31,331 nucleotides of DNA from JBOHER01 sp050701115 (GTDB lineage: Bacteria > Actinomycetota > Actinomycetes > Mycobacteriales > Pseudonocardiaceae): contig JBOHER010000214.1 in assembly GCA_050701115.1 (NCBI GenBank), positions 1-31,331 on the forward strand, read 5' to 3'. Of this stretch, positions 22,891-31,207 are shown piece by piece. The notes under the pieces were generated by a model. The model worked only from the letters and a program-made list of their open reading frames with translations, was not told the origin of the DNA and ran no database searches. The first letter of the stretch is position 1; each line of letters opens with the position of its first letter. The translations under genes and the position numbers were made by a program.

Positions 22891-25800
22891 TCAGGCCAGC
22901 TTGTCCATAGCGCGCAGGATTCGCTTCTCGGACACTGGGTAGGCGGTCCCCAGGGTCTGTGAGAAGTAGCTGACCCGCAGCTCTTCGATCATCCAGCGGA
23001 TCGCGGTGAGCTGCTCCCCCGGCGACTCGCCTGGGGGTAAGGCGGCCAGCAGCGCCCGGTAGTCCTCGGTCAGCTCCCCGATGATGCGCATCCGGTCGGC
23101 GTCGGCGGCCAGTTCGCGGGGCAGCTTCTCCAGGCGACGCACCACGGCCCGCAGGTAGCGCTCCACATCGGGCAACTTGGCCCACCCGGTGTCGGTGACG
23201 AACCCGTCGTACACCAGCGCGGCAAGCTGCCCGGTCACATCGGCGAGCGCGGGTGCGAACCCGGGACCATCGGTCTGGCGCAGCGCGGCTTCGGCTGCGC
23301 GCCAGGCGCCCAGCACCCTGCGCACCCGCTCGACGGTGTCTACCACCGTGCGTTCGAGGCCTGCCCGCACCGAAGCGACCAGCTGCGCGAATCCCTGAGC
23401 GTCCCATGCGGGGCCACCGGCCTCCGCGATCAGCTTGTCCGCCGCGCATCGGATGCAGTCATCCAGCAACCCGGCAATGCCGTGTCTACTCCCACCCCCC
23501 TCTCCGAGGGCCCGCCCCCCGTGTCTACTCCCGCCCCCCTCTCCGCGGCCGGCGTGCGGATTCTGCGCAAGTTCGAGTTTGGCGGTGTTGGACAGGCTTC
23601 GCCGTAGCGCCTTCGTGGGCGAAGGTACGTTGCGCAGCACCAGTTTCCTGGTGCCCTCCCACATCGCCGTCCGCTGCTCGGATTCGGTCGAGTACACCCG
23701 CACGTCCACGCTGTCACCCGCGTCGGCCAGCGCGGGGAATCCCTTGACCGAACCGCCATGTGCGCCCTCGCTCGAGAACGACTTCGGCAATGAGTCGAGG
23801 TTCCACTCGGCCAGCCCGGTGCGTTCGATACGTTCGGCTGCTTGTGAGATCACGCTGCGCAGCTTGGGGGCGAGTCGGGCGCGCAGCGAAGCGAGGTCCT
23901 TGCCCTCGCCCAGCGTTGCGCCCCGTTCATCGATGACCCGGAAGGTGATCCTGAGATGATCAGGCACCCGATCGACGTCCCACGCCTCGGGTGGGACGTC
24001 GACGCCGCGCAGTTCGTACACCTCTCGCTCCAGCGCGGCCAGCAGCGGTTCGGTACCCGGACGCAGCCGCTCCAGCACCGCCGTGGCGGTATCGGGAGCG
24101 GGCACCAACTCGCGGCGTAGCTGCTTGGGCAACGACTTGATCAACGCGGTCACCAGTTCACGGCGCAAGCCGGGCACCTGCCAGTCGAACCCGGCGGCGG
24201 CACCGTCGGCGACCTGGTTGAGCACAGCCAGCGGGATGTGCACCGTGACGCCGTCGGCGTCGGTGCCCGGCTCGAACTGGTAGGTCAGCTTCAGCGCCAG
24301 CTCACCGTGCCGCCAGGTCCGCGGATAGTCGGCCTCGCTGACGTCCTCGACGCCCTCGTTGATCAGCATCGAGGTGGAGAAATCGAGCAGGTCCGGTCGG
24401 TTGCGCCGCACCTGCTTCCACCAGGTGTCGAAGTGTCGCGCCGAGACGACCTCGGGGCCGACCCGCTGGTCGTAGAACTCGAACACGGTTTCGTCGTCGA
24501 CCAGGATGCCCCGTCTGCGCGCACGATCTTCGAGTTCGGAAACCTCGGCGAGCAGCTTTCTGTTGGCGTGGAAGAACTTGTGCTGGGTCTGCCAGTCTCC
24601 GTCAACGAGCGCGTTGCGGATGAAAAGCTCGCGGCACAACTCGGGGTCCACCTTGGCGTAGTTGATCTTGCGATCCTCCACGATGGGCACGCCGTACAAG
24701 GTCACCTTCTCCAGGGCCATCACCGCGCCCTGCTTACGTTCCCAATGCGGCTCGGCGTAGCTGCGCTTGACCAGATCCCCAGCGAGCTTCTCTACCCAGT
24801 CCGGCTCGATTCGCGCGGCCACCCTGCCCCATAGCCGGGAGGTCTCCACCAACTCGGCGGCCATCACCCACCTCGGCGTACCGCGCTGCCCCGCCTCCCT
24901 CTCCGAGCGCCCACCCCCCTTGAAGAGAGCTGACCCCGGGAACACCGAGAACCGAGCGCCTCGGGCTCCCAGATAGTCCTGCTTCTGGGCGTCCTTCAAG
25001 CCGATGTGCGAGAGCATTCCTGCCAGCAGGCTGACATGAATACGGTGGTAGTCGGCACCCGCGAAGTCCGCGCCCGGAGGCGGTCCCGCGGTGAGTCCGA
25101 AGGACTTAGCCGCCTCACGCAACTGGTTGTAGACGTCCTGCCACTCCCGCACCCGTAGGTAGTTGAGGAACTCGCTCCTGCACAGCTTGCGGAACCGACT
25201 GGACGAGAGCTCCTTTTGTTGCTGCCGAAGGTATTCCCACAGGTTGAGGTAGGCCAGGAAGTCCGAGTTCGGATCGGCGAACCGGGCGTGCTGGGCGTCG
25301 GCTGCTTGCCGGTGTTCCGCAGGCCGCTCCCGCGGGTCCTGAATGGACAGCGCGGCTGCGATGACCATGACCTCGTGCGCGCAGCCGTTGCGTTCGGCTT
25401 CCACGACCATGCGCGCCATCCGCGGGTCCACCGGCAGCTGGGCGAGCTTGCGCCCGATCGCGGTCAGCCGATGCGAGGAGTGCTCACCACCTCCCGCACG
25501 GCGTTCGTCCCCGGCCTTTTCCAGCGCGCCGAGTTCGCGCAGCAGGGTGACACCGTCGGCGATCTGCCGCTTGTCCGGCGGCTCGATGAACGGATAGTCG
25601 GCGATGTCTCCCAGGTCGGCTGCGGTCATCTGCAGGATCACCGACGCGAGATTGGTACGCAGGATCTCCGGATCGGTGAACTCGGGGCGTGCCACGAAGT
25701 CGTCTTCCGAGTACAGCCGGATGCAGAGGCCATCGGACACCCGGCCGCAGCGGCCCTTGCGCTGGTTGGCCGAGGCCTGCGACACCGGCTCAATGGGCAG

Positions 25801-26967
25801 CCGCTGCACCTTGAGCCGGTTGCTGTACCGGGAGATGCGCGCGGCGCCCGGATCGATCACATACTTGATCCCGGGCACGGTCAGCGAAGTCTCGGCGACG
25901 TTGGTGGCCAGCACGATCCGCCTGCCGCGATGTGACTGGAACACCCGGTGCTGCTCAGCGGAGGACAACCGAGCGTAGAGCGGCAGGATCTCGGCGCCCG
26001 GCAGGTTCTTGGCGACCAGCGCGTCGGCAGTGTCCCGGATCTCCCGTTCTCCGGAGAGGAAGACGAGCATGTCCCCCGGCCCCTGCGCGGCCAACTCGTC
26101 GACCGCGTCGGAGATCGCCTGCACCTGGTCGCGATCCGGCTCAGCATCCGGCTCATCTGGATCGACGATCGGCCGGTAGCGCACCTCCACCGGATAGGTA
26201 CGGCCGGAAACCTCGACAATCGGTGCGGACTTGCCGTTGGCCGCGAAGTGCTGGGCGAACCGTTCCGGGTCGATGGTCGCCGAGGTGATGATCACTTTGA
26301 GGTCCGGCCTGCGGGGCAGCAATCGGGTGAGATAGCCGAGCAGGAAGTCGATGTTGAGGCTGCGCTCGTGCGCTTCGTCGATGATCAGGGTGTCGTAGCC
26401 ACGCAGCATCCGGTCGTGCTGGATCTCGGCGAGCAGGATGCCGTCGGTCATGACCTTGATCAGCGTGTCATCGCCCACCCGGTCGGTAAACCGAACCTTC
26501 CAGCCGACAGTGCTGCCGAGTTCGGTGCCCAGTTCGGTCGCGATCCGTTCGGCCACCGTCCGAGCGGCGATCCGGCGCGGCTGGGTATGGCCGATCATGC
26601 CGCGCACTCCCCTGCCCAGTTGGAGACAGATCTTGGGCAGCTGGGTGGTCTTGCCCGAGCCGGTCTCCCCTGCCACGATCACGACCTGGTTGTCCCGGAT
26701 CGCGGCAAGGATGTCCTCGGCTCGCTGGCTGACCGGGAGCTCTTCCGGGTAGCTGACCTGGGGCACGGCGGCACGGCGTGCCACCGCGCGGAGCTCCGCC
26801 GCCGCGATGTCGGCTGAGATCGTGGACAGCGTGGATCTGCGCGCCGAGGGGTCGCGCAGTCTGCGGGTGCCGTCGATCCTGCGACGCAGCCGATGTTCGT
26901 CGCGGAGCAGCAGATCGCCGAGTCGTCTTCGGAGCTCGACCGGGTCGGCTGAAGGTGTGCTGGACAT
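22891..26967 (-). CDS. hrpA: ATP-dependent RNA helicase HrpA
   Basis: This 1358-residue DEAH/RHA helicase remodels RNA or stalled translation complexes in the cytoplasm. The P-loop AGETGSGKTTQ is at 99-109 (Lys106), DEAH at 197-200, SAT at 229-231, and the QRKGRCGR motif VI is in the second RecA domain. A winged-helix/OB region and the long C-terminal DUF3418-type domain found in bacterial HrpA follow. Length fits the family (about 1300). Three low-complexity Gly-rich insertions interrupt conserved stretches: RRAGGGEHSSH (near 25490), GGGRSEREAGQRGT (near 24900) and a 13-residue tandem repeat (near 23500). The frame stays open throughout. The ATG at 26967 has no clear Shine-Dalgarno. The gene is monocistronic. 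Confidence 0.95.
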   Translation of the reverse strand: MSSTPSADPVELRRRLGDLLLRDEHRLRRRIDGTRRLRDPSARRSTLSTISADIAAAELRAVARRAAVPQVSYPEELPVSQRAEDILAAIRDNQVVIVAGETGSGKTTQLPKICLQLGRGVRGMIGHTQPRRIAARTVAERIATELGTELGSTVGWKVRFTDRVGDDTLIKVMTDGILLAEIQHDRMLRGYDTLIIDEAHERSLNIDFLLGYLTRLLPRRPDLKVIITSATIDPERFAQHFAANGKSAPIVEVSGRTYPVEVRYRPIVDPDEPDAEPDRDQVQAISDAVDELAAQGPGDMLVFLSGEREIRDTADALVAKNLPGAEILPLYARLSSAEQHRVFQSHRGRRIVLATNVAETSLTVPGIKYVIDPGAARISRYSNRLKVQRLPIEPVSQASANQRKGRCGRVSDGLCIRLYSEDDFVARPEFTDPEILRTNLASVILQMTAADLGDIADYPFIEPPDKRQIADGVTLLRELGALEKAGDERRAGGGEHSSHRLTAIGRKLAQLPVDPRMARMVVEAERNGCAHEVMVIAAALSIQDPRERPAEHRQAADAQHARFADPNSDFLAYLNLWEYLRQQQKELSSSRFRKLCRSEFLNYLRVREWQDVYNQLREAAKSFGLTAGPPPGADFAGADYHRIHVSLLAGMLSHIGLKDAQKQDYLGARGARFSVFPGSALFKGGGRSEREAGQRGTPRWVMAAELVETSRLWGRVAARIEPDWVEKLAGDLVKRSYAEPHWERKQGAVMALEKVTLYGVPIVEDRKINYAKVDPELCRELFIRNALVDGDWQTQHKFFHANRKLLAEVSELEDRARRRGILVDDETVFEFYDQRVGPEVVSARHFDTWWKQVRRNRPDLLDFSTSMLINEGVEDVSEADYPRTWRHGELALKLTYQFEPGTDADGVTVHIPLAVLNQVADGAAAGFDWQVPGLRRELVTALIKSLPKQLRRELVPAPDTATAVLERLRPGTEPLLAALEREVYELRGVDVPPEAWDVDRVPDHLRITFRVIDERGATLGEGKDLASLRARLAPKLRSVISQAAERIERTGLAEWNLDSLPKSFSSEGAHGGSVKGFPALADAGDSVDVRVYSTESEQRTAMWEGTRKLVLRNVPSPTKALRRSLSNTAKLELAQNPHAGRGEGGGSRHGGRALGEGGGSRHGIAGLLDDCIRCAADKLIAEAGGPAWDAQGFAQLVASVRAGLERTVVDTVERVRRVLGAWRAAEAALRQTDGPGFAPALADVTGQLAALVYDGFVTDTGWAKLPDVERYLRAVVRRLEKLPRELAADADRMRIIGELTEDYRALLAALPPGESPGEQLTAIRWMIEELRVSYFSQTLGTAYPVSEKRILRAMDKLA
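23481..23545. repeat. Tandem repeat inside hrpA, 39-bp period
   Basis: The 26-bp units at 23481-23506 and 23520-23545 differ at one base. The period of 39 bp keeps the frame and gives two 13-residue units starting GEGGGSRHG. Part of the unit (23500-23520) recurs at 24899-24919 with two mismatches. Confidence 0.75.
24899..24919. repeat. Dispersed copy of the hrpA repeat segment
   Basis: The 21 bases here match 23500-23520 at 19 positions (both begin CTCTCCGAG and end CCCCCC). They encode part of GGGRSEREAGQRGT, an insertion between the usual SALFK and PRWVMAAELVETS of HrpA. Confidence 0.6.
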
Positions 26968-27052
26968 ACGATTAACCAGGATATCCGCGTGATCTCTGCG
27001 ATCGCATGCGGCTATTGGCCGAGGGTGGGCTTGGCGATCAGGCTGCGCCGTC

Positions 27053-28216
27053 TCAGGCGCGCACCAGGACGTCCGGGTTCAGCTCGGCCGGTGTCCGGTA
27101 GCCGGCAAGGCCCAGCGTGGTGAACAAGTCGGCGAGCAGGCTGCGCAGCACATGCCGCACGCCGGACTCACCCCCGTGCGCGAGACCGTAAACGTACGGC
27201 CTGCCGAGCATCACCGCCTTCGCACCCAGTGCCAGCGCTTTGATCACGTCGGCACCGGTCCGGATGCCGGAGTCGAAGAGCACCTCGACGGAGTCGCCGA
27301 CCGCATTGACAATGCCGGGCAGCGCGTCAAGGGAGGCGATCGCGCCATCGACTTGGCGGCCACCGTGGTTGGACACCACGATCCCATCTATCCCGGCGTC
27401 GACCGCCTTGCGTGCGTCATCGACATGCTGGATGCCCTTGAGCACGATCGGCCCGTCCCAGTGCTCGCGCAGGAACGGCAGATGCTGCCAGCTCTTGTCG
27501 GTGCCGGTCATCATCAGCAGCCAGCGCAGGATCGCGGTATTGCGGTCCTCGTCCGGTGTCTTGTCCAGGCCGGCGCAGAACACCGCGTCGGTCAGCGCGT
27601 TGGCCACGCCCTTACCGGTCAGGAACGGCAGGTATGCCTGGTCGAGATCAGCCGGCCGCCAGCCCAGCGTCCAGGTGTCCAGCGTGACTACCAGGACGTG
27701 GTACCCCGCCTGCTTGGCTCGGGCCAGCAGCGACGCGCACACGTCCGGGTCGTTCGGCCAGTACAGCTGGAACCAGCGTGGGCCGTCCCCACTGGCCTCG
27801 GCGACGTCCTCGATCGAATGGGACGCCGCGGTGGACAACGTCATCGGCAGGCCGAGGGCGGCGGCCGCGCGCGCGGTGGCGAGTTCGGCATCGGGATGCA
27901 CGATCTCCTGTACCCCGACCGGCGCGAGCACGACCGGCGCCGGAACCGTGCTACCCAGCACCGTGCTGGTCAGATCGCGCTCGGTGGCATCGGTAAGCAT
28001 CCGGGGCACGATGCGCCACCGATCGAAGGCTTCCCGGTTCGCACGCACCGTCGCACCGGAGCCCGCCCCCGCTGCGACATAGGCGAACGGACCCGGTTCG
28101 AGCACCTGCTTTGCCGAGGCTTCCAGCGACACCGGGTTGGTGGTGAACTCCGGGAGCACACCGCCGAGGCCGGTGAAATAGATCTCGTGCTGATAGAGCC
28201 CGTACCGCTCGGCCAT
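27053..28216 (-). CDS. FMN-dependent alpha-hydroxy-acid oxidase (lactate 2-monooxygenase-like)
   Basis: This 387-residue TIM-barrel flavoenzyme oxidises L-2-hydroxy acids such as lactate. The FMN and active-site elements are present: VLAPVG near 97-101, the LSTAAS strand, TLDT, Lys260 in IVLKGI, and the His284/Arg287 pair in SNHGGRQVDGAIASLDALP. FDSGIRTGADVIKAL and GRPYVYGLA follow. The opening YGLYQHEIYFTGLGG and the long insert after WRPADLDQAYLPF match actinobacterial lactate 2-monooxygenases better than LldD dehydrogenases. No quinone-membrane anchor is obvious. ATG 28216 has AAGGAG eight bases upstream. A MarR remnant ends 19 bases upstream and may once have controlled it. Confidence 0.85.
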   Translation of the reverse strand: MAERYGLYQHEIYFTGLGGVLPEFTTNPVSLEASAKQVLEPGPFAYVAAGAGSGATVRANREAFDRWRIVPRMLTDATERDLTSTVLGSTVPAPVVLAPVGVQEIVHPDAELATARAAAALGLPMTLSTAASHSIEDVAEASGDGPRWFQLYWPNDPDVCASLLARAKQAGYHVLVVTLDTWTLGWRPADLDQAYLPFLTGKGVANALTDAVFCAGLDKTPDEDRNTAILRWLLMMTGTDKSWQHLPFLREHWDGPIVLKGIQHVDDARKAVDAGIDGIVVSNHGGRQVDGAIASLDALPGIVNAVGDSVEVLFDSGIRTGADVIKALALGAKAVMLGRPYVYGLAHGGESGVRHVLRSLLADLFTTLGLAGYRTPAELNPDVLVRA

Positions 28217-28234
28217 GGGGGTTTCTCCTTGTCC

Positions 28235-28432
28235 TCAGTCGGGGATATCAGCCTGCGCGGCCCTGAGTTTGTCGCACAGCCGCCGTAAGGTCACCAGTTC
28301 GTCCTCGGTCAGCGCCGCCAACATATCGCGCGATGGCCGTGGCATGCTCCCTGCCGACTCGGATCTGCACTTCGCGGCCGTAGCCGGTCAGCGCGACCAG
28401 AGTCCCACGGCCATCGCGGCGGTGCGGAAGCG
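28235..28432 (-). pseudogene. MarR-family regulator, C-terminal remnant with frameshift
   Basis: On the minus strand the sequence reads HRRDGRGTLVALTGYGREVQ, then IRVGREHATA. After a one-base shift near 28335 it reads RDMLAALTEDELVTLRRLCDKLRA before a stop at 28235-28237. This is the wing and the dimerisation helices that end MarR proteins. The DNA-binding helix and the N-terminus are missing, cut off where the GMC oxidoreductase gene ends (28433). About 65 codons remain. It is therefore a dead gene with both a truncation and a frameshift. Confidence 0.68.
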
Positions 28433-30208
28433 CTAGAGCCCGAGCTCGGCCAGGCGCACACTGATGCGCGGATCGGTGGACACGACCGGTGCTTCGTCGC
28501 GCACCCACGGATCCCCGCCGAAGTAGAGCCGGAAGATCTTCTCCGCGGTGCGGGTCGCGAGCGCTTGCGTGGTGAGCGTGGGGTTCGGGCCACCGAGCCC
28601 GTTCGGGAGCGCGGAATTGTCCGCGACGAACAACCGCTTGACCGCACGGGATTCGGCGTTGGCGTCCAGCACCGAATTCTGCTCGGACTCGCCCATCCGC
28701 ATCGAGGACTGCACATGCAGGATCAGCGGCGCCCAATCGATCCGGTATACCTTCTTCGCACCAGCACCACGCAGCAGTTCCGCCGCCTTGCGGGCCATGA
28801 ACTCGCGGTTGCGGGTGGTGCGCGCGGAGCGGGAACGGCGCGGGAAGGTGATCTTGGGCACCGGCCCGTTCTCATCAGCGGGGAAGGACGACAACGTCAC
28901 CCGGTTCTGCGGTTCCACGTCGTCGTCGGTGATCACCAGTACGTTCAGCAGATTGTCCAGACCGCCCAGGATGAGGTCCTTGAACTCCGGTCCGAACACC
29001 CGCCCCGCCGGGCCGTCCCACGGGCCCGCTTGACCTCGTCCGTTCGTGTACGAACCACGGATGCCGCTGTCGGACAGGGTCATCGAGAACGCCTGCAGCG
29101 CGGGTGGCAGGCCGACATTCTCCAACCCACCGTAGGGAGGGAAGTCCAGTCGTGCCGACGATCCCGGCCCCTTGGAGCTGCCCGTCGGCTCATCGAACGC
29201 ACCAACCACCCAGTCAAAGAAGTGGTCGGTATAGCCACGACCGACCCAGTCGTTCGAGTTGGGCAGGCCGCTGTTGAACCAGAGTCTCGGATTCTCCGTG
29301 CACCCACCCGCCATCACCACGACCCGCGCGTCTTCGCTGTGCTCGGCTCCGGATGCGTTGTCGCGCCAGGTCACGCCGGTCGCGGTCAGCGCGCCGTTCT
29401 GCTGTTCGGCACGCACCTCGGTGACGTAGGCGTCGGCGATCAACTCGATCGGTTTGCCGGCCGTTGACCACACGTCGGCGGTCAGCGCCATCGGCACGTA
29501 GGTGTTATCGGTGGACCGCTTGGCGAACTGGTTGCGCGGAGCCCCGACCGGACGCATGCACCCTTGGAAGCAGTAGCCGCACAGGGTGCAGCCGGTCGCG
29601 TCCGGGAAATGCAGCAGGTTGATGTCTGTTGTGCGACCCGCATTGCCGCCGGGCTGCAGGATCGCGTTCTCCTGCGGGCGGAAGGACGGCCTTAGGGTCG
29701 TCTTGGTGGTCTGCACCGGCAGACCGAGTGTCTCGCAGCCGCGGAAGAAGATCTGCTCCTTGGTGGCCATAGCCGCGGTCATCACCGGCGCGGTGACCTC
29801 CACCCACTCGAAGTAGGGCACCATTTCCGAGTAGGAGAACGGGAAACGGTGGTTGAGGTCGTACTCGCTGCGGTCGGCTCCGTCGTAGTCGTCGAAGACC
29901 CCCGGGTAGGCGCGCGGATAGTTGCCGTAGAAGTGCTGGGTGGTCCCACCGACACCGGAGAGCTGCCAGACAAAGGAGTTCTGCGACCACTCCCGGAACC
30001 AGGCCGGTTTGGACCGGTCGGTCGGACCCAGCCGGAAGAATCCGGTCAGCGGGTTGTTGGCGTCGTTTTCGAAGCTGGTCCACTGCTCGCGGGGCTTGTC
30101 GTGCCGGGGGCCCGCCTCCAGCAGGAGCACGTCGAGGCCCTTGGCCGCGAGTTCCTTGGCCACCACGGGACCCCCGCCACCAGCGCCGATGATGATGACG
30201 TCGCGCAT
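28433..30208 (-). CDS. GMC-family oxidoreductase with a four-cysteine motif
   Basis: This 591-residue FAD enzyme starts with the dinucleotide-binding loop VIIIGAGGGGPVVAKEL and VLLLEAGPR. GMC features follow: the QLSGVGGTTQHFYGN segment, VVVMAGGCTENPRLW, and the C-terminal LFVADNSALPNGLGGPNPTLTTQALATRTAE. Residues 207-217 read CTLCGYCFQGC (Cys207, 210, 213, 217). This cysteine spacing resembles an iron-sulfur ligand set and is found in a subgroup of GMC dehydrogenases. GMC enzymes oxidise alcohols, sugars or sterols, and the substrate here is unknown. The ATG at 30208 shares one base with the stop of the Tat-signal partner. The enzyme has no signal peptide of its own, so it may be exported with that partner. 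Confidence 0.87.
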   Translation of the reverse strand: MRDVIIIGAGGGGPVVAKELAAKGLDVLLLEAGPRHDKPREQWTSFENDANNPLTGFFRLGPTDRSKPAWFREWSQNSFVWQLSGVGGTTQHFYGNYPRAYPGVFDDYDGADRSEYDLNHRFPFSYSEMVPYFEWVEVTAPVMTAAMATKEQIFFRGCETLGLPVQTTKTTLRPSFRPQENAILQPGGNAGRTTDINLLHFPDATGCTLCGYCFQGCMRPVGAPRNQFAKRSTDNTYVPMALTADVWSTAGKPIELIADAYVTEVRAEQQNGALTATGVTWRDNASGAEHSEDARVVVMAGGCTENPRLWFNSGLPNSNDWVGRGYTDHFFDWVVGAFDEPTGSSKGPGSSARLDFPPYGGLENVGLPPALQAFSMTLSDSGIRGSYTNGRGQAGPWDGPAGRVFGPEFKDLILGGLDNLLNVLVITDDDVEPQNRVTLSSFPADENGPVPKITFPRRSRSARTTRNREFMARKAAELLRGAGAKKVYRIDWAPLILHVQSSMRMGESEQNSVLDANAESRAVKRLFVADNSALPNGLGGPNPTLTTQALATRTAEKIFRLYFGGDPWVRDEAPVVSTDPRISVRLAELGL

Positions 30209-31095
30209 CAGTCGTGCACCTCCGTCCGGTCCTGGTAGTAGCCGATCAGGTCGTCCCAGCCCTCGACGGGGCCATCGGGCTGGTAGCCGCTCAGCGCCCA
30301 GCCCACCGGCCGTTCCGTGAGCTGCTTGGTGTCCGGGTTGAACACGGCGTACTCGGTGTAGGAGCCGTAGGCCGGGAACTCGAGCAGCGCCCCGCCGACG
30401 AAGCGCAGCAGACCGGATACCGAATTGCGCATCGGTTCGGGGAAGTGCACGTCGAAGGTCGAGACCAGATCCGCGTTGGCACCCTCGATCAACTCGAACA
30501 CCCGCGCTTTCTCGCCGTAGGAAAGGCGCGCGAACGGGGAAAGGAAGGCGCCGTTGACCGCGAGCGGATTGACCTGAGTGGCCACCATGTTGAGCATCCC
30601 CGCCACCGCGAAGGACAGCGGAATCGTGGCGTCATTGTGCAGCAGCGCCGCGAAAGCCTTGTCCAAGGCCGCTACTTCCTTCGGCAGCATCTCGAGCCCC
30701 GGCAACGGGATCCCACTGTCCGCGAGTCCGGTGGCCAGCGCGGCGGCGATCGGCCGCGCGACCTCATCCGGGAAGGGCACGAAGTTGTCCAGTGACTCGA
30801 GCATGAAATCGGTGGTCTTGGCTTCCATCGCCCCCGGCTCGGTGCGGGGTGTGCCCTGTGCGGCGGAATACTCGTCCGGACCGGGCAAGGCGAACACCGT
30901 GAGACCGTTCATCGTGTCGCGCGCCAACTCGGCGAGTACCGGGCGCAGCAGGTCCACCGTGCCGGGCAGCACGGGGTTGGCCAACGGCTGCGCCAGCGCG
31001 GAAGGCGGTAGCAGACCACTCGCGCCGACTGCCGCGCCCAGCAGGCCGATTCGCGCCAGAAAGGCGCGCCGGGCCAAGGAATGCTCGGAGTTCAT
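30208..31095 (-). CDS. Tat-signal partner protein of the GMC oxidoreductase
   Basis: This 295-residue protein begins MNSEHSLARRAFLARIG, a twin-arginine signal, followed by a hydrophobic stretch and a cleavage site near ALAQP. The mature part is mostly helical (LLRPVLAELARDTMNG, MLESLDNFVPFPDEV, ALDKAFAALLHND). The layout recalls small subunits of the gluconate 2-dehydrogenase subunit 3 kind, but it is longer and the match is only general. ATG 31095 has AGGAGG about five bases upstream. A start at 31128 would put 11 extra residues before the Tat signal. It overlaps the GMC gene by one base, so the two products are probably made together and exported as a folded complex. Confidence 0.75.
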   Translation of the reverse strand: MNSEHSLARRAFLARIGLLGAAVGASGLLPPSALAQPLANPVLPGTVDLLRPVLAELARDTMNGLTVFALPGPDEYSAAQGTPRTEPGAMEAKTTDFMLESLDNFVPFPDEVARPIAAALATGLADSGIPLPGLEMLPKEVAALDKAFAALLHNDATIPLSFAVAGMLNMVATQVNPLAVNGAFLSPFARLSYGEKARVFELIEGANADLVSTFDVHFPEPMRNSVSGLLRFVGGALLEFPAYGSYTEYAVFNPDTKQLTERPVGWALSGYQPDGPVEGWDDLIGYYQDRTEVHD

Positions 31096-31180
31096 GACCC
31101 CTCCTACACGTGCACCGCTGACCGACACAACGGCATCGCCGATGTGTCGTGGGTCACTCTAGTGTGGGGCGGTGGATCCA

Positions 31181-31201
31181 ACTGTGCAAAAGATGCACAG
31201 T
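31181..31201. promoter_or_regulatory. Perfect 8-5-8 palindrome upstream of the GMC operon
   Basis: ACTGTGCA (31181-31188) and TGCACAGT (31194-31201) are exact inverted arms around AAAGA. It lies 86 bases upstream of the Tat-protein start and 5 bases from the edge of the IS element. This is a strong operator candidate for a dimeric regulator. Confidence 0.6.
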
Positions 31202-31207
31202 GCTGAT

